Part shown: positions 1-9,805 of the stretch, in pieces
Position numbering within the stretch: the stretch's first letter is position 1
Layout of the letters: each line of letters opens with the position of its first letter
NCBI RefSeq assembly: GCF_036327475.1
Contig: NZ_CP132913.1
Span: 1,240,001-1,304,000, forward strand
Direction of reading: 5' to 3'
DNA length: 64,000 nt
Source: G036327475 sp036327475
GTDB taxonomy: Bacteria > Pseudomonadota > Gammaproteobacteria > Enterobacterales > Enterobacteriaceae
Program-made: the position numbers and the translations under genes
The notes under the pieces: model-generated
What the model was told of the DNA's origin: nothing
What the model saw: only the letters and a program-made list of their open reading frames with translations
Database searches by the model: none

Positions 1-239
1 TTGTGCCGACCCATTATTTGCTGACCGATCGCGACATAATGGGCGACGGCGTTATCGATTTGCCACCGTTGTACCAACAGTAGTCGACGATGGCTGGCAG
101 CAGCCGGTGGATGTGACTTAAGCACCATCATTCAACGATTGCCTGTACTAGGCAGTAAAGAGGATCGGAACATCGACAACACCCCGACCTCGGCCCCTTT
201 TCTGCCGGCGATAAACCGTACATTGGCGATATCGGACAA

Positions 240-1112
240 TAAAATCAACGCCATAGATGCCGATTTCGCTCAGCGCCGGTAAAGATTATATCCACTCCTT
301 TAATAGGGCACACTCGCTGTCTATCGACACACTGCGTACCATGCGGGCGTTGCTGTTGGCACACGATCTGGGGCAAAGTTGAGGGCGATGAGGCCATCTT
401 ACCGTTGTGATCTCGCCCTGGCCCATGCCTTCACCAGCGCGTGATTTGCGTATTCTAGGGCGAAAGTCGGGATATTTATGATGTCCTCGGCCGGACGACG
501 CATAAATCAATCTTCAACCCGCGCAACAACGCCTTTCGCTGCGTTAGCACCCAGCAAAAGGCTACTCCGGCTTCTCTACCTGGACGCGTGGTTTGAGCTG
601 GGCGATATGCGGTTTCACGGAGCTGCTGGAGTATTTGCAGATGCTGCCCGCCAAGACAGTTCGCGATTTTATCTGGCGTTTACCACCACCTTCAACGGCA
701 TTCCCTATTGGAATACCGGCGCGCCTGACCTGGTCAGGCTCGAGGCGCCCTACGCAAGACTCGGATCCAGCCAACGTCGTCGAGCGCGTTGACAGCTCCA
801 CCGTGGCGATTGCGGCGCAGGGCCTGTTGCGTTCAGCACCCATCTCGACGGCCAACACCGCCACGGCGCGAACCGCTGCCGCCAGGTCGGATTGACCGCG
901 CCACAAACGCTGCTGGACGACCACTATCTCAGTCTGTCGCCGCAGCATCAATGCCTCTTGCTGCACAAGCCAATGCTATCGCTTCAACAGCTGGGATTGT
1001 GTGCCGGAAGGCTACCGCAACCCGTTCGGCGAAGCCACCAATGTGGGGGATTATCATCTGCGCGAGCCAGCACTTTATTGTGCAGCGAATGGCGGAAAAT
1101 GGCGGAAAATAG
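240..1112 (+). pseudogene. Broken glycoside hydrolase, GH88-like (unsaturated glucuronyl hydrolase type)
   Basis: Pieces of one protein appear in order across all three forward frames. They include a start like DIYDVLGRTTHKSIFNPRNN (about 470-530), then GYSGFSTWTRGLSWAICGF (about 562-615), EYLQMLPAK, PVDSS.VAIAAQGLLR (about 787-830), and near 1000-1080 WDCVPEGYRNPFGEATNVGD followed by YHLREPALY. The TWTRGLxWA core and the late VPEG...GDYHLRE block are what I associate with bacterial unsaturated glucuronyl hydrolases, which remove the unsaturated uronic acid left by polysaccharide lyases. At least five frameshifts separate the blocks, so the gene is dead. The upstream 1-240 bases probably belong to its N-terminal part but I could not align them. 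Family identification is from memory of the motifs; the exact substrate cannot be told. Confidence 0.6.
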
Positions 1113-1169
1113 CCCCTATCTGACGTTTTTCAGACTCCGCTGGAAAAGTACGGCGTACCTAGTCAGCTA

Positions 1170-1690
1170 TTTTACATTGTCGCGACGGCGGGCCATGCCC
1201 GCCGTGCTTGATAGTATTAAGCGATAGTTGGGACTGATTGCGGTGCTGGTTTCTAATGCCGGTATTGCGCCCCTGAGAGCGATTGGATGCGCTCGACACT
1301 ATGACGGCGGTTTTGCGCGGTACTAAACGCAAATTGCGCGAGGCGTTTTTTCCAGGCGGTCACCAAACGCATACTGGCCCGGCCAGCCCCGGAAGGTTCG
1401 CGCAGCATCGTTTTTATTTCTTCCTGTTCCGCAAATGGTGTCTGTGAATCGGCTAGAATATTGCGTCGCCAAAGCGGGACTCGCCATGGTGGCGCAGGAA
1501 ATGGCAGCGCGTCTGGCTTGCTGACGGTATCGAAGTTTTGAGGTTCGTCCCGACATCATCCGTATCGATATGCGCTGTATCGCCGAAGCTGTCGCCATAC
1601 TTATCAAACCCGAGGCGTTTTTCGCCACTGGCTTGGTTTATCCACGCCGACGGCAGATTAACCCTGCAACGTCTATAGATCCGCGCCAGC
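1170..1690 (+). pseudogene. Broken SDR-family oxidoreductase
   Basis: Short-chain dehydrogenase blocks are visible in shifting forward frames. LVSNAGIAPLRAI (about 1228-1275) corresponds to the NNAG region. A stretch around 1380-1500 reads SIVFISSCSANGVCVNRLEY followed by CVAKAGLAMVAQEMAARLA, which covers the catalytic Ser and the YxxxK pair (Tyr-Cys-Val-Ala-Lys). Then come VRPDIIRIDM and FATGLVYP near 1535-1640. A stop after AARLA and several frameshifts break it. SDRs reduce or oxidise sugars, ketones or acyl groups with NAD(P)H. Lying just after the GH88 remnant, it may have belonged to a lost sugar-acid catabolic cluster; that link is inference. Confidence 0.65.
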
Positions 1691-2012
1691 CACAAACTGG
1701 CGCGGCGTAAATAGAAGGAAATGGTGTCACCATTCGTTACCGTCCACGACATGGGACAGTGGTTACCGGCCGGCGAATATGGTTATGGCAATTTTCAGCC
1801 CCCTGAGATCATTATGATCCCAGGAGATAACCCTTACAGCGCCGAAGCGACGTGGTCATTGCCGACACCACCTTCCGCACTGCCAGGACCAGAGGTGCTT
1901 TGCCGGGCAAAAACAGAATAGCACTAGCCCGCATGGCTTATTTGCTGAACATTCCCCGAATCCAGTTCGTCACGCCGTTGCTATCTTTCTACTCATCCTG
2001 CGGCAGGGCGCT
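1691..2012. other. Unassigned 320-bp stretch before mrcB 3' end
   Basis: A short forward reading frame (1721-1921) contains MVSPFVTVHDMGQWLPAGEY and then GNFQPPEIIMIPGDNP, which looks like real former coding sequence of the same catabolic cluster as the GH88 and SDR remnants. I do not recognise the family. No terminator with a clear U-run was seen downstream of mrcB. Confidence 0.3.
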
Positions 2013-4460
2013 TTACTGTGGTTGCCTGTTCGGCGCGGCATTAAGCTGTGGTTGTATCTGCGTATGGGCCGGCTGGCATAGCGACTGCGGATCATCTGTC
2101 CACACCGGCAACGTACGCATCGCGCTGCTGTCGTTACAGACAAAATTGCCGGCATAGTCGATGGACATCTGGCTGATGCTCTCCGGCAGCGTCAAGTTCA
2201 GCGCCAACGGCGCTTGGTTATCTAAATAACGGCGATACAACGTCAGCGCGCCGTTGGCGCCGGTCAGCTTGGCCGGACCATTGTTATCGCGACCAACCCA
2301 GGCGATGGACACCTCTTTGCCGTCGATACCGGCGAACCAGCTATCGCGCAAATCGTTAGTAGTCCCGGTTTTCGCCGCCAAATGCGAAGACGGAAATTTC
2401 ACCGACAGCGAATGCGATGTCCCGCGCACCACCACCTGTTGCATCGCGTACAGCGTCAAGTAAGCGGCCTGGGCCGGTACCACCCTCTCCGCCTGCGGAA
2501 GGCTTTGATACAGCACGGTACCGTCCTCCCCTACCACCGAGCGCACCGCCGACAGCGTGGCATGGTTACCGCCGCTGGCGATAGTCTGAAACTCCTGCGC
2601 TACTTCCATCGGCGTGAGACCGATAGCACCAAGCAGCATAGAAGGGACCGGGTTCAGTGCTGAAGACGGCACGCCAAGCTTCACTAGGGTAGCGGCAATA
2701 CGATCAAGCCCAACCGATAGGCCGAGATTGACAGTCGGCACGTTAAGTGAATTGGTCAACGCATCTACCAGCATCACTTTACCGCGGAACTGCCGATCGT
2801 AGTTTTTAGGCGACCATAGGCTGCCGTTCGGCTGCTTGAGGGTAATCGGTTTATCGGCAATCCAGGTATTGAGCCGATATTTATCCGGCTCGCTCAGCGC
2901 GGTCAGATAGGTGGCCGGTTTTATCAGTGATCCGACCGAGCGCCGCGCCTGCATTGCACGGTTAAAGCCGGCGAATTGCGGCTCCGCTCCGCCGACCATT
3001 GCGCGCACTTCGCCGCTGAAGCGATCGACTATCACCATCGCGGCCTCCAGATCCTTAACGCCGCGCCAGGCACGCAACGCGAGCACACCCGCCTCCACCG
3101 CTTTTTCCGCCGCATCCTGCGACAGAGGATCCAAGGTGGTGAAGATCTTGACGCCGGACAGATCGTTGATTTTGTCGCCTAGCTTGCTTTGCAGCTCTTC
3201 GCGCACCATCTGTATGAAAGCCGGCTGTGGCATCAATACCCCTCCATGCGGCTGCACACCAAGCGAGCGGGCACTGAGCATGTTATACAGCTCGCCATCG
3301 ATAATTTGCTGGTTCTCCAGTAATTTCAGCACAATATTGCGGCGCTCCAGCGCCAGCTTGGGGTTGCGCCAAGGATTATACAGCGACGCGCCTTTTACCA
3401 TCCCCACTAGCATTGCCTGCTGATCAAGACTGAGTTCATCCACCGGACGGCCGAAATAGTACATGCTGGCTAGCGGGAAACCGCGAATCTGATTGCCGCC
3501 GCTCTGGCCAAGATACACCTCGTTCAGATACAGCTCCAGGATACGATCCTTGCTGTAACGGTAATCGACGATCAATGCCATATAGACTTCATTGGCCTTG
3601 CGCCATAGCGAGCGTTCGTTGGTCAAAAATAGGTTTTTCACCAGCTGCTGCGTTAGCGTACTCCCCCCCTGCACCGCGCGACCGGCGATAATATTGGCCA
3701 GAAAGGCGCGGCCTATGGAGAAGAAGCTGATACCGTCATGCTCGTAGAAATGCCGATCTTCGGTGGCTATCAGGGTATCCACAAGCAAGTCTGGGAAACC
3801 GGCGCGCGGTACGAACAACCGCTGTTCGCCCTTTGGCGATTGTAACATGGTGATCAGACGCGGATCGAGGCGGAAAAAGCCAAAATTACGCTGGGTGCCC
3901 TGGTTTTTGGTCTCCAGTAGCTGATTCTTGGCGAATGTCATACGGGCATGAATTTGCCCCTCTTTGCCGTCCGGAAAATCGAACGGCCGGCGCAGCAGCT
4001 CAATGCTGTTGCCGCGCACGGTGAATTCGCCAGGCCGGGTAATTCGCGACACCTCGCGGTACTGCATGCTTTCAAGCAACGTCGCCATATCGCTGCGGCT
4101 GTAGGACATTCCCGGCTCCAAACTCACCATGCGGCCATAAACCGCTGCCGGGAGTTGCCAGACTTTGCCATCGATGCGTTGACGGACCTGCGTATCCAAA
4201 TACACGCCATAGGTAGCGATAACGACGACAAACAGCAGCACGAGACGGATAATCCAGCCCAGAAGTCGGCTTTTCTTGCGCGGCGCGCCTCCCCCTCCCT
4301 TTCGCGACGGCATCACGTACTCCTCTTCATCATTATCCTGCCAGCGGTCATCATCATCGTAATCATCATCCCGCCGGCAGCGCGGCGCAACTCTGTGCGG
4401 ATCCTTGCGGTCTGACGGTCGTCCATGACGCCCGATAGGTTCACGGCCATCCTCAGACAT
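2013..4460 (-). CDS. mrcB: Penicillin-binding protein 1B, bifunctional murein synthase
   Basis: This class A PBP polymerises lipid II into glycan strands and cross-links them in the periplasm. The protein has 815 residues against about 844 in E. coli. It opens with a long Arg/Asp-rich cytoplasmic tail (1-64) and one membrane anchor (about 65-87). The glycosyltransferase family 51 domain has the catalytic glutamate in TEDRHFYEHDG (about residue 234) and GGSTLTQQLVKN. The transpeptidase domain carries the SxxK serine in RRSVGSLIKP (about 505), an SLN motif and KTGTTND (about 690). All active-site motifs are present, so the enzyme should be functional. In E. coli mrcB lies between hrpB and fhuA; here hrpB is a ruin upstream and no fhu gene is seen downstream. 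The ATG at 4460 gives a tail comparable to the long E. coli form. Confidence 0.95.
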   Translation of the reverse strand: MSEDGREPIGRHGRPSDRKDPHRVAPRCRRDDDYDDDDRWQDNDEEEYVMPSRKGGGGAPRKKSRLLGWIIRLVLLFVVVIATYGVYLDTQVRQRIDGKVWQLPAAVYGRMVSLEPGMSYSRSDMATLLESMQYREVSRITRPGEFTVRGNSIELLRRPFDFPDGKEGQIHARMTFAKNQLLETKNQGTQRNFGFFRLDPRLITMLQSPKGEQRLFVPRAGFPDLLVDTLIATEDRHFYEHDGISFFSIGRAFLANIIAGRAVQGGSTLTQQLVKNLFLTNERSLWRKANEVYMALIVDYRYSKDRILELYLNEVYLGQSGGNQIRGFPLASMYYFGRPVDELSLDQQAMLVGMVKGASLYNPWRNPKLALERRNIVLKLLENQQIIDGELYNMLSARSLGVQPHGGVLMPQPAFIQMVREELQSKLGDKINDLSGVKIFTTLDPLSQDAAEKAVEAGVLALRAWRGVKDLEAAMVIVDRFSGEVRAMVGGAEPQFAGFNRAMQARRSVGSLIKPATYLTALSEPDKYRLNTWIADKPITLKQPNGSLWSPKNYDRQFRGKVMLVDALTNSLNVPTVNLGLSVGLDRIAATLVKLGVPSSALNPVPSMLLGAIGLTPMEVAQEFQTIASGGNHATLSAVRSVVGEDGTVLYQSLPQAERVVPAQAAYLTLYAMQQVVVRGTSHSLSVKFPSSHLAAKTGTTNDLRDSWFAGIDGKEVSIAWVGRDNNGPAKLTGANGALTLYRRYLDNQAPLALNLTLPESISQMSIDYAGNFVCNDSSAMRTLPVWTDDPQSLCQPAHTQIQPQLNAAPNRQPQ

Positions 4461-4489
4461 CGTTAATTACTCTCTCCACTGCCGACGAC

Positions 4490-5270
4490 TAAACTGTCTG
4501 CTCTGTTCCCACCCCAGCCTGCGAAAGCTTCGGATAACACCCTCTCATCTCTTTTACATCTCGCGATAGGCGGCGCGACAAAACGCCGCTAAATCACGGG
4601 TGATTTGCAGTGGCCGGCGGCAGGCGACAACATCTCCAAGCACTACCGCTATTATACGTCCTTCCGCCACCCGCGGCGTCTGTTGTGCGCCGAACATCTC
4701 CTGCATGCAGACCGCCAACACCGACGGATCGTCCTGCTGATAACGCAGCGGCAGACAGCTGCCGGTGGGCACAGTGTAGCGGCTGGGTAGCTAGACTACC
4801 CAGCCGTTGTTGCAACAACCAGTCCAGCAGACACAGCAGCGCCAGATCCGCCAGCAGGCTGCGCTCGTGACATTTGACATTCATCCAGGATCATCAACGC
4901 AACGAGACGCTGTCGAGCGCCGGATCCTGCTGCAATTGCCGCGTCAAATGCCATTGGTCACCACCCCAGCCGGGTTGCCGGACCGCAGCAGCTCTCGTTG
5001 TACATCCGGTAGCCGGCCGTCTGGCCCTGGCGTTGCCCAACTGTTCCGCCAGCCGCAGCGCCACGTTCTTGTCCGCTAGGCGCCGAGGCTCGAGCATCAT
5101 CACCTGCCCAGCAGACCATCGCTGCGCAGAATTTCCAGCGGCAGCCAGGTCGATTGCCGGCGCCGGCGGTGCGTGTAGTATCACCTACGCGGCGCTCTAC
5201 GGGGCGGCGAGCAGTTCACAACTGGCACTGGCCGGCAATAACACCACAACGTCTCCGCGAAAAGGTTAAC
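4490..5270 (-). pseudogene. hrpB: Broken ATP-dependent helicase HrpB with large internal deletion
   Basis: Reading the minus strand in shifting frames gives an N-terminal helicase part and the extreme C-terminus, in order. MMLEPRRLADKNVALRLAEQ (about 5098-5040), a segment like LTRQLQQDPALD (about 4935-4900) and HERSLLADLALLCLLD (about 4870-4820) are the N-terminal part. The sequence then passes directly to WLLQQRLGSL, SCLPLRYQQDDPSVLAVCMQ, EMFGAQQTPRVAEGRI and ARRPLQITRDLAAF (about 4815-4570), the C-terminal end. Roughly 600 codons between are missing. HrpB is a non-essential DEAH-type RNA helicase. It lies immediately upstream of mrcB, as in E. coli, and is divergent to the thpR remnant. Confidence 0.85.
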
Positions 5271-5314
5271 ATTCTAAGAGTAGGCATTGTAGCATCGCTG
5301 TATCCTGGAACAAT

Positions 5315-5790
5315 GATTGATTCCGCCCGCCGCGCTTAGTGGACGCTGTCGCCCTTGCCGCGCCGTCAATTCTGGGCAACGTCGGCGCTGCGCAGGAGCA
5401 GGTACTGCGCGCGAGGCCGCCGGTCGTTTGCGGCTACTGGTTTTCGATCTGCGGCTGGATGACCACGGCCACTGGCCGAGTGCGGGATGGTGTGGCTCGG
5501 ATGCCACCGCGCGAACTGCTGCAGTTGGCGGTATGGCTACGCGAACGGGTGGCTCACAACCATTGTTACCAAAGTTTGCCGCTGTTTTATCCACATATTT
5601 CACTCTGGCGACAGGCAACCCAACCAGTTGCATCACCGCCTGACACACCAGGCTGGATGACTAGCGTAAGCCGATTTGGACTCTGGCTATCAGTGTTTAA
5701 TATAGACTGGTGCAGGATTGGTCCTTGCGCCGCGACGATCCACAATAAAGCCTATACAATTCGATCTCACCCTCCAGCCTGCCTGACTCA
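5315..5790 (+). pseudogene. thpR: Broken RNA 2',3'-cyclic phosphodiesterase ThpR (LigT)
   Basis: The forward strand reads LRLLVFDLRLDDHGHWPSAG in one frame, then ELLQLAVWLRE followed by HNHCYQSLPLFYPHISLWRQ and PPDTPGWMTSVSRFGLW in another. The FYPHISLWR segment is the second HxT/S motif of the 2H phosphoesterase family; E. coli has FHPHITLLR at this place. The N-terminal quarter is hard to read and at least two frameshifts are present. The position between sfsA and divergent hrpB is the same as in E. coli. Confidence 0.8.
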
Positions 5791-5794
5791 TACA

Positions 5795-6265
5795 ACGCTA
5801 TAAGCGTTTTCTTGCCGATATGGTGACGCCAGATGGGAAGCCTTAATGGTTCACTACGCCAACACTGGCGCTATGACCGGTTGCGCCATCCCTGGTGATG
5901 CGGTTTGGTTCTCCACCTCGGATAATCGTAAACGTTATTATCCGCACGGTTCGGAATTAACTGAAATCGCCAGCTGTCAATGAATAGGAATCAATACGCT
6001 GCGCGACAACGTCTTAGTTGGCATTATTATGCGTGGTCAAAACATTTACGAGAATTACAGGCAATGGCGGAAATGGGGTATCGTGCGGCGCTGTTTTTCA
6101 CCGTGCTGTATTCGGGTATCGACCGGGTGTCGCCGGCCCATCACATACCCCTACTATGCCGATCTGGTATTACAGGCTCAGCAGTCAAATGTAGAAGTCC
6201 TGTGCTATGGTTGTTAGCTATCCCGGTACGGCATGCGAAATCCACGCGCCGCTGCCGATAATTAT
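5795..6265 (+). pseudogene. sfsA: Broken SfsA (sugar fermentation stimulation protein)
   Basis: Blocks KRFLADMVTPDGK (about 5800-5838), then AMTGCAIPGDAVWFSTSDNR and KRYYPHGSELTEIAS (about 5871-5980), and near the end PYYADLVLQAQQSNVEVLCY (about 6145-6210) match the start and end of SfsA. In between, codons for roughly 60-70 residues are missing and several frameshifts occur. SfsA is a nuclease-like protein of unclear role, non-essential in E. coli. In E. coli it lies just upstream of dksA, as here. Confidence 0.85.
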
Positions 6266-6451
6266 TTCATAGGACTGTGAACGTGACATAACGTAAAATG
6301 CGTCCGTTTGCCATTGTGCCAAGCACGCCTTCCTGACACCGTTGTCAAGTAGGAGTTAAGAATAATTGCCAACCTTAACGTCATCTGCTATTTATAGCGG
6401 CCTGTTTCCCCACGTTGGGGATCGCTAGTGCGTGTTAGAAGGAGAAGCAAC

Positions 6452-6907
6452 ATGCAAGAAGGGCAAAACCGTAAGACATCCTCCTTGAGCATTCTCGCCA
6501 TTGCCGGGGTAGAACCGTACCAGCAAAAGCCTGGTGAAGAGTACATGAATGAAGCCCAGCATCTACATTTCAAGCGCATTCTTGAAGCGTGGCGTAATCA
6601 ACTCAGAGATGAAGTGGGGCGTACCGTCTCACATATGCAGGATGAGGCCACCAACTTCCCCGATCCGGTAGACCGTGCCGCGCAGGAAGAAGAGTTCAGT
6701 CTTGAGCTGCGTAATCGTGACCGGGAACGTAAACTCATCAAGAAAATCGAGAAAACTCTCAAGAAAGTGGAAGACAACGATTTTGGCTTCTGTGAATCCT
6801 GCGGGGTGGAAATCGGTATTCGTCGCCTGGAAGCGCGTCCGACTGCCGATTTGTGCATCGATTGCAAGACTCTCGCCGAAATTCGCGAAAAACAGATGGC
6901 AGGGTAA
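6452..6907 (+). CDS. dksA: RNA polymerase-binding transcription factor DksA
   Basis: DksA binds the RNA polymerase secondary channel and, with ppGpp, mediates the stringent response. The protein has 151 residues, the usual length. It has the coiled-coil with its acidic tip DPVDRAAQEEE and a four-cysteine-type zinc finger, CESCG ... CIDCK, near the C-terminus. The start at 6452 (MQEGQNRKTSS) aligns with E. coli and is preceded by an AGGAG ribosome-binding site at about 6439. It is one of the few intact genes between 4.5 and 7.9 kb, with dead genes on both sides (sfsA and gluQ), so it is evidently under selection. Confidence 0.97.
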   Translation: MQEGQNRKTSSLSILAIAGVEPYQQKPGEEYMNEAQHLHFKRILEAWRNQLRDEVGRTVSHMQDEATNFPDPVDRAAQEEEFSLELRNRDRERKLIKKIEKTLKKVEDNDFGFCESCGVEIGIRRLEARPTADLCIDCKTLAEIREKQMAG

Positions 6908-6990
6908 GTGTGAACCAGGTTTACTGCGCGGTGTCGTTTAGGGAAAATCATGCCATCGCGGTGGCTGCGTGGTTACGCCTTTTCACCATC

Positions 6991-7840
6991 ATGTCAATCT
7001 CTACTCCCTACGTCGGGCGTTGCACCCCCTCACCATCCGTCGCGCTTCATTTCTGTTCTCTTGTGTCGCCACCCTTTGCAACGAGAGCTTGCAGGCGCGC
7101 GCATGTGGTGGCCAATGACGGATACGCATTGAGGATATTGACCCGCCATGGACAGTGCCGGCACCGCCGATAACCTTTACGCCAGTTCAAGCATTACGGC
7201 CTACCTTGGGACGGGCTGGTCATATATTAGTCGCAGCGGCACGAGGCCTATCTCAGAGTGCTGGTGACGCTGCTCCAAGGCGGCCTGAGCTACTATTTAT
7301 TGCGACTGTACGCGCAACCGCATCCAAAGCTTTGGCGATCATTACGACAGTCACTGCCGTGATAGGCGAATCCCCGCCGATGGCGCAGCCATTCGCTTGC
7401 GTCAAACCGCGTTAGTGATCCAGTTCCACGACCGGCTGTATGGCCGAATCCAGGCCGACCCTGCGTTCGGGAGGATTGTATCATCCACCGCCGCGATGGG
7501 CTGTTCGCTTATAATCTAACGGTGGTTGTGGAGATATCGCTATAGGCGTGACGAAGGGTGGTGCGCGGCGCCGATCTCATCGCGCCGACAGGGCGCCAAT
7601 TGGCGCTATATCATCAATTAGGTTATTAAAGAACCTGATTATGTCCATCTGCCGCTGGCGCTGCCGATGAGCAATCCTCGGTCGCTGCTGACGCTGGCGC
7701 TAAGGCTATTAAACAGCTTCTGCCGCCGCAATGGCGCGCTATGCACCTTGAGAGTGTGTTAAATGGACGGTGGATCACTGGCAGCTTGACGCCATGCCGA
7801 CCGCCCCGTCCCGTAAGGGACAATACACCCGCCCATTCTC
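6991..7840 (+). pseudogene. gluQ: Broken glutamyl-Q tRNA(Asp) synthetase
   Basis: The forward strand opens MSISTPYVGRCTPSPSVALH and continues FCSLVS, the GluQ N-terminus with its class I HIGH-like region (normally SGELHFGSL). Later blocks are LRILT/EDIDPPW-like sequence near 7130-7165, FIIHRRDGLFAYNLTVVV (about 7480-7530), VVRGADLIAPTGRQLALYHQ (about 7560-7620) and a C-terminal piece near 7660-7800. The KLSKQN motif is not found. Frames change many times. GluQ glutamylates queuosine in tRNA(Asp) and is dispensable. The place between dksA and pcnB is the same as in E. coli. Confidence 0.85.
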
Positions 7841-7913
7841 AAACTTAGCGGGGTGAGCTATCATTAGCCACTGTTTTACGTTGTTCCTGTTTATTTGTTA
7901 CTAGAGGTGTACT

Positions 7914-9299
7914 ATTTTTACCCGAGTAGCCAACTTCTGCCGAAAGGTGCTCAATCGTGAAAACGTGGAAACGGTGCCAGAGGATAGACGCCCTTTGACG
8001 ATTATCCCGCGCGACCAGCACTCCATCTCTCGTAAAGAGATCAGTGAAAATGCTTTAAAGGTGCTTTATCGCTTGAACAAAGCGGGATACGAAGCCTATT
8101 TGGTTGGCGGCAGCGTTCGCGATCTGCTGCTGGGTAAAAAACCCAAGGACTTCGACATCACGACCAGCGCCACGCCGGAGCAAATGCGTAAACTGTTTCG
8201 CAACTGCCGATTGGTTGGCCGCCGCTTTCGGCTAGCCCACGTCATGTTCGGGCCTGAGATTATCGAAGTTGCCACGTTCCGCGGCCATCATCAGGTACTG
8301 GAGCCCGGTGAGGGCGGCCCCCGTGGCGCCCTCACCGGCCACAACGGCATGCTGCTGCGCGACAATATTTTCGGCTCCATCGAAGAAGACGCCCAACGCC
8401 GCGACTTTTCGGTGAACAGCCTGTATTACAGCGTGGCCGATTTTACACTGCGCGACTATACTGGCGGACTGAAAGATTTACGCGAAGGGACGATTCGCCT
8501 GATTGGCGATCCGGAAACCCGCTATCGGGAAGACCCGGTTCGCATGCTTCGCGCGGTGCGCTTTGCCGCCAAGCTGGATATGACCATCAGCCGCGAAACC
8601 GCCGAACCTATCCCACGACTAGCGGCGCTGCTGCACGGTATTCCCCCGGCGCGGCTGTTTGAAGAAGCCCTCAAGCTGCTACAGGCAGGCTACGGTGAAA
8701 TCACCTACCGCCTGCTGTGCGAATACCAACTGTCCCAACCGCTATTTCCGTTGATAAGTCGTAACCTTACCGAGCACGGTGACAGTTATATGGAACAGAT
8801 GGTGATCCGCGTATTAGCAAACACCGATCGGCGTTTGCGCAATGATATGAGAGCCAATCCAGCTTTTTTATTCGCTGCCATGCTATGGTATCCACTGTTA
8901 GAACATGCGCAGAAACTGACACAGGAAAGCGACCTGTCTTATTTTGACGCTTTCTCACTGGCGATGAACGACGTTCTCGACGAACAGTGTCGCACGCTGG
9001 CGATACCCAAACGCTTAACCGCCCTGATGCGCGATATGTGGCAACTTCAGCTGCGGCTGTCTCGCCGCCAAGGCAAACGCGCCAACAAACTGATGGAACA
9101 TCCTAAATTCCGTGCCGCCTATGATTTGCTGACGCTGCGCGCCGATGTGGAAAACAACGCTGAACTGCAGCGGCTCAGCCACTGGTGGGGGCGAGTGGCC
9201 GCACCGCTGCAGCAAAAGAACACGCTGATCACGCTCGGCAATGACGCGCCGGCACGTGCCCATCTGCGCCGTCGACTACCCAACCGCGACAACGCCTGA
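7914..9299 (+). CDS. pcnB: Poly(A) polymerase I, with an AUU start codon
   Basis: PcnB adds poly(A) tails to RNA 3' ends and so promotes decay. The nucleotidyltransferase signature LVGGSVRDLLLGKKPKDFDI is intact, as are RRDFSVNSLYY and the RNA-binding ETRYREDPVRMLRAVRF block. The first ATG/GTG-type codon in frame is GTG at 7947, but the homologous N-terminus continues upstream as FTRVANFCRKVLNRE, preceded by ATT at 7914 and an AGAGG at 7902. E. coli pcnB is one of the very few genes known to start at AUU, so I place the start at 7914 (461 residues). This rare start limits expression in E. coli. The stop overlaps the folK start by one base, so the two are probably co-transcribed. Confidence 0.93.
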   Translation: MFTRVANFCRKVLNRENVETVPEDRRPLTIIPRDQHSISRKEISENALKVLYRLNKAGYEAYLVGGSVRDLLLGKKPKDFDITTSATPEQMRKLFRNCRLVGRRFRLAHVMFGPEIIEVATFRGHHQVLEPGEGGPRGALTGHNGMLLRDNIFGSIEEDAQRRDFSVNSLYYSVADFTLRDYTGGLKDLREGTIRLIGDPETRYREDPVRMLRAVRFAAKLDMTISRETAEPIPRLAALLHGIPPARLFEEALKLLQAGYGEITYRLLCEYQLSQPLFPLISRNLTEHGDSYMEQMVIRVLANTDRRLRNDMRANPAFLFAAMLWYPLLEHAQKLTQESDLSYFDAFSLAMNDVLDEQCRTLAIPKRLTALMRDMWQLQLRLSRRQGKRANKLMEHPKFRAAYDLLTLRADVENNAELQRLSHWWGRVAAPLQQKNTLITLGNDAPARAHLRRRLPNRDNA

Positions 9300-9805
9300 T
9301 GGAACGTGTCTGGTTGGCTGTGGGCAGCAACCTGTCCGAGCCGTTGCAGCAGGTAAGCGCCGCTCTCGAGGCGCTGGCGAGCCTGCCGCGCACTCATCTA
9401 GTTGCCTGTTCATCCTACTACCGCAGCCGCCCGCTTGGCCCGCAGGATCAGCCCGATTTCCTGAACACCGTGGTGGCGTTGGACACCGCCCTCACGCCGG
9501 AAATGCTGCTTAATCATACACAATCGATCGAACTACGTCAGGGACGCACCCGCAAGGCGCATCGCTTCGGACCCCGCACGCTGGATCTGGATATTCTGCT
9601 CTTCGGAGATCGCATTATCGACACCAACCGCCTAACGGTGCCGCATTACGACATGCGCAACCGCGAATTCATGTTGTATCCCCTCGCCGAGCTGGCGCCT
9701 GAGCTGCACTTTCCAGACGGCAGCGCGCTGGCCGAGCGACTACCTCATGTGCCGCGTAATGGTCTCGTCTATTGGGATGAGGAGCACCGCTACCGCAGGG
9801 AGTAA
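9299..9805 (+). CDS. folK: 6-hydroxymethyl-7,8-dihydropterin pyrophosphokinase
   Basis: FolK transfers pyrophosphate from ATP to hydroxymethyl-dihydropterin in folate synthesis. The 168-residue protein shows the family pattern VGSNL near the start, SSYYRSRPLGPQDQPDFLNT, the RKAHRFGPRTLDLDILLFG core with the conserved Arg and the DLDI metal-binding aspartates, and LTVPHYDMRNREFML. It slightly exceeds the E. coli length (159). ATG at 9299 overlaps the pcnB stop (TGATG), as expected for translational coupling. Confidence 0.96.
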   Translation: MERVWLAVGSNLSEPLQQVSAALEALASLPRTHLVACSSYYRSRPLGPQDQPDFLNTVVALDTALTPEMLLNHTQSIELRQGRTRKAHRFGPRTLDLDILLFGDRIIDTNRLTVPHYDMRNREFMLYPLAELAPELHFPDGSALAERLPHVPRNGLVYWDEEHRYRRE

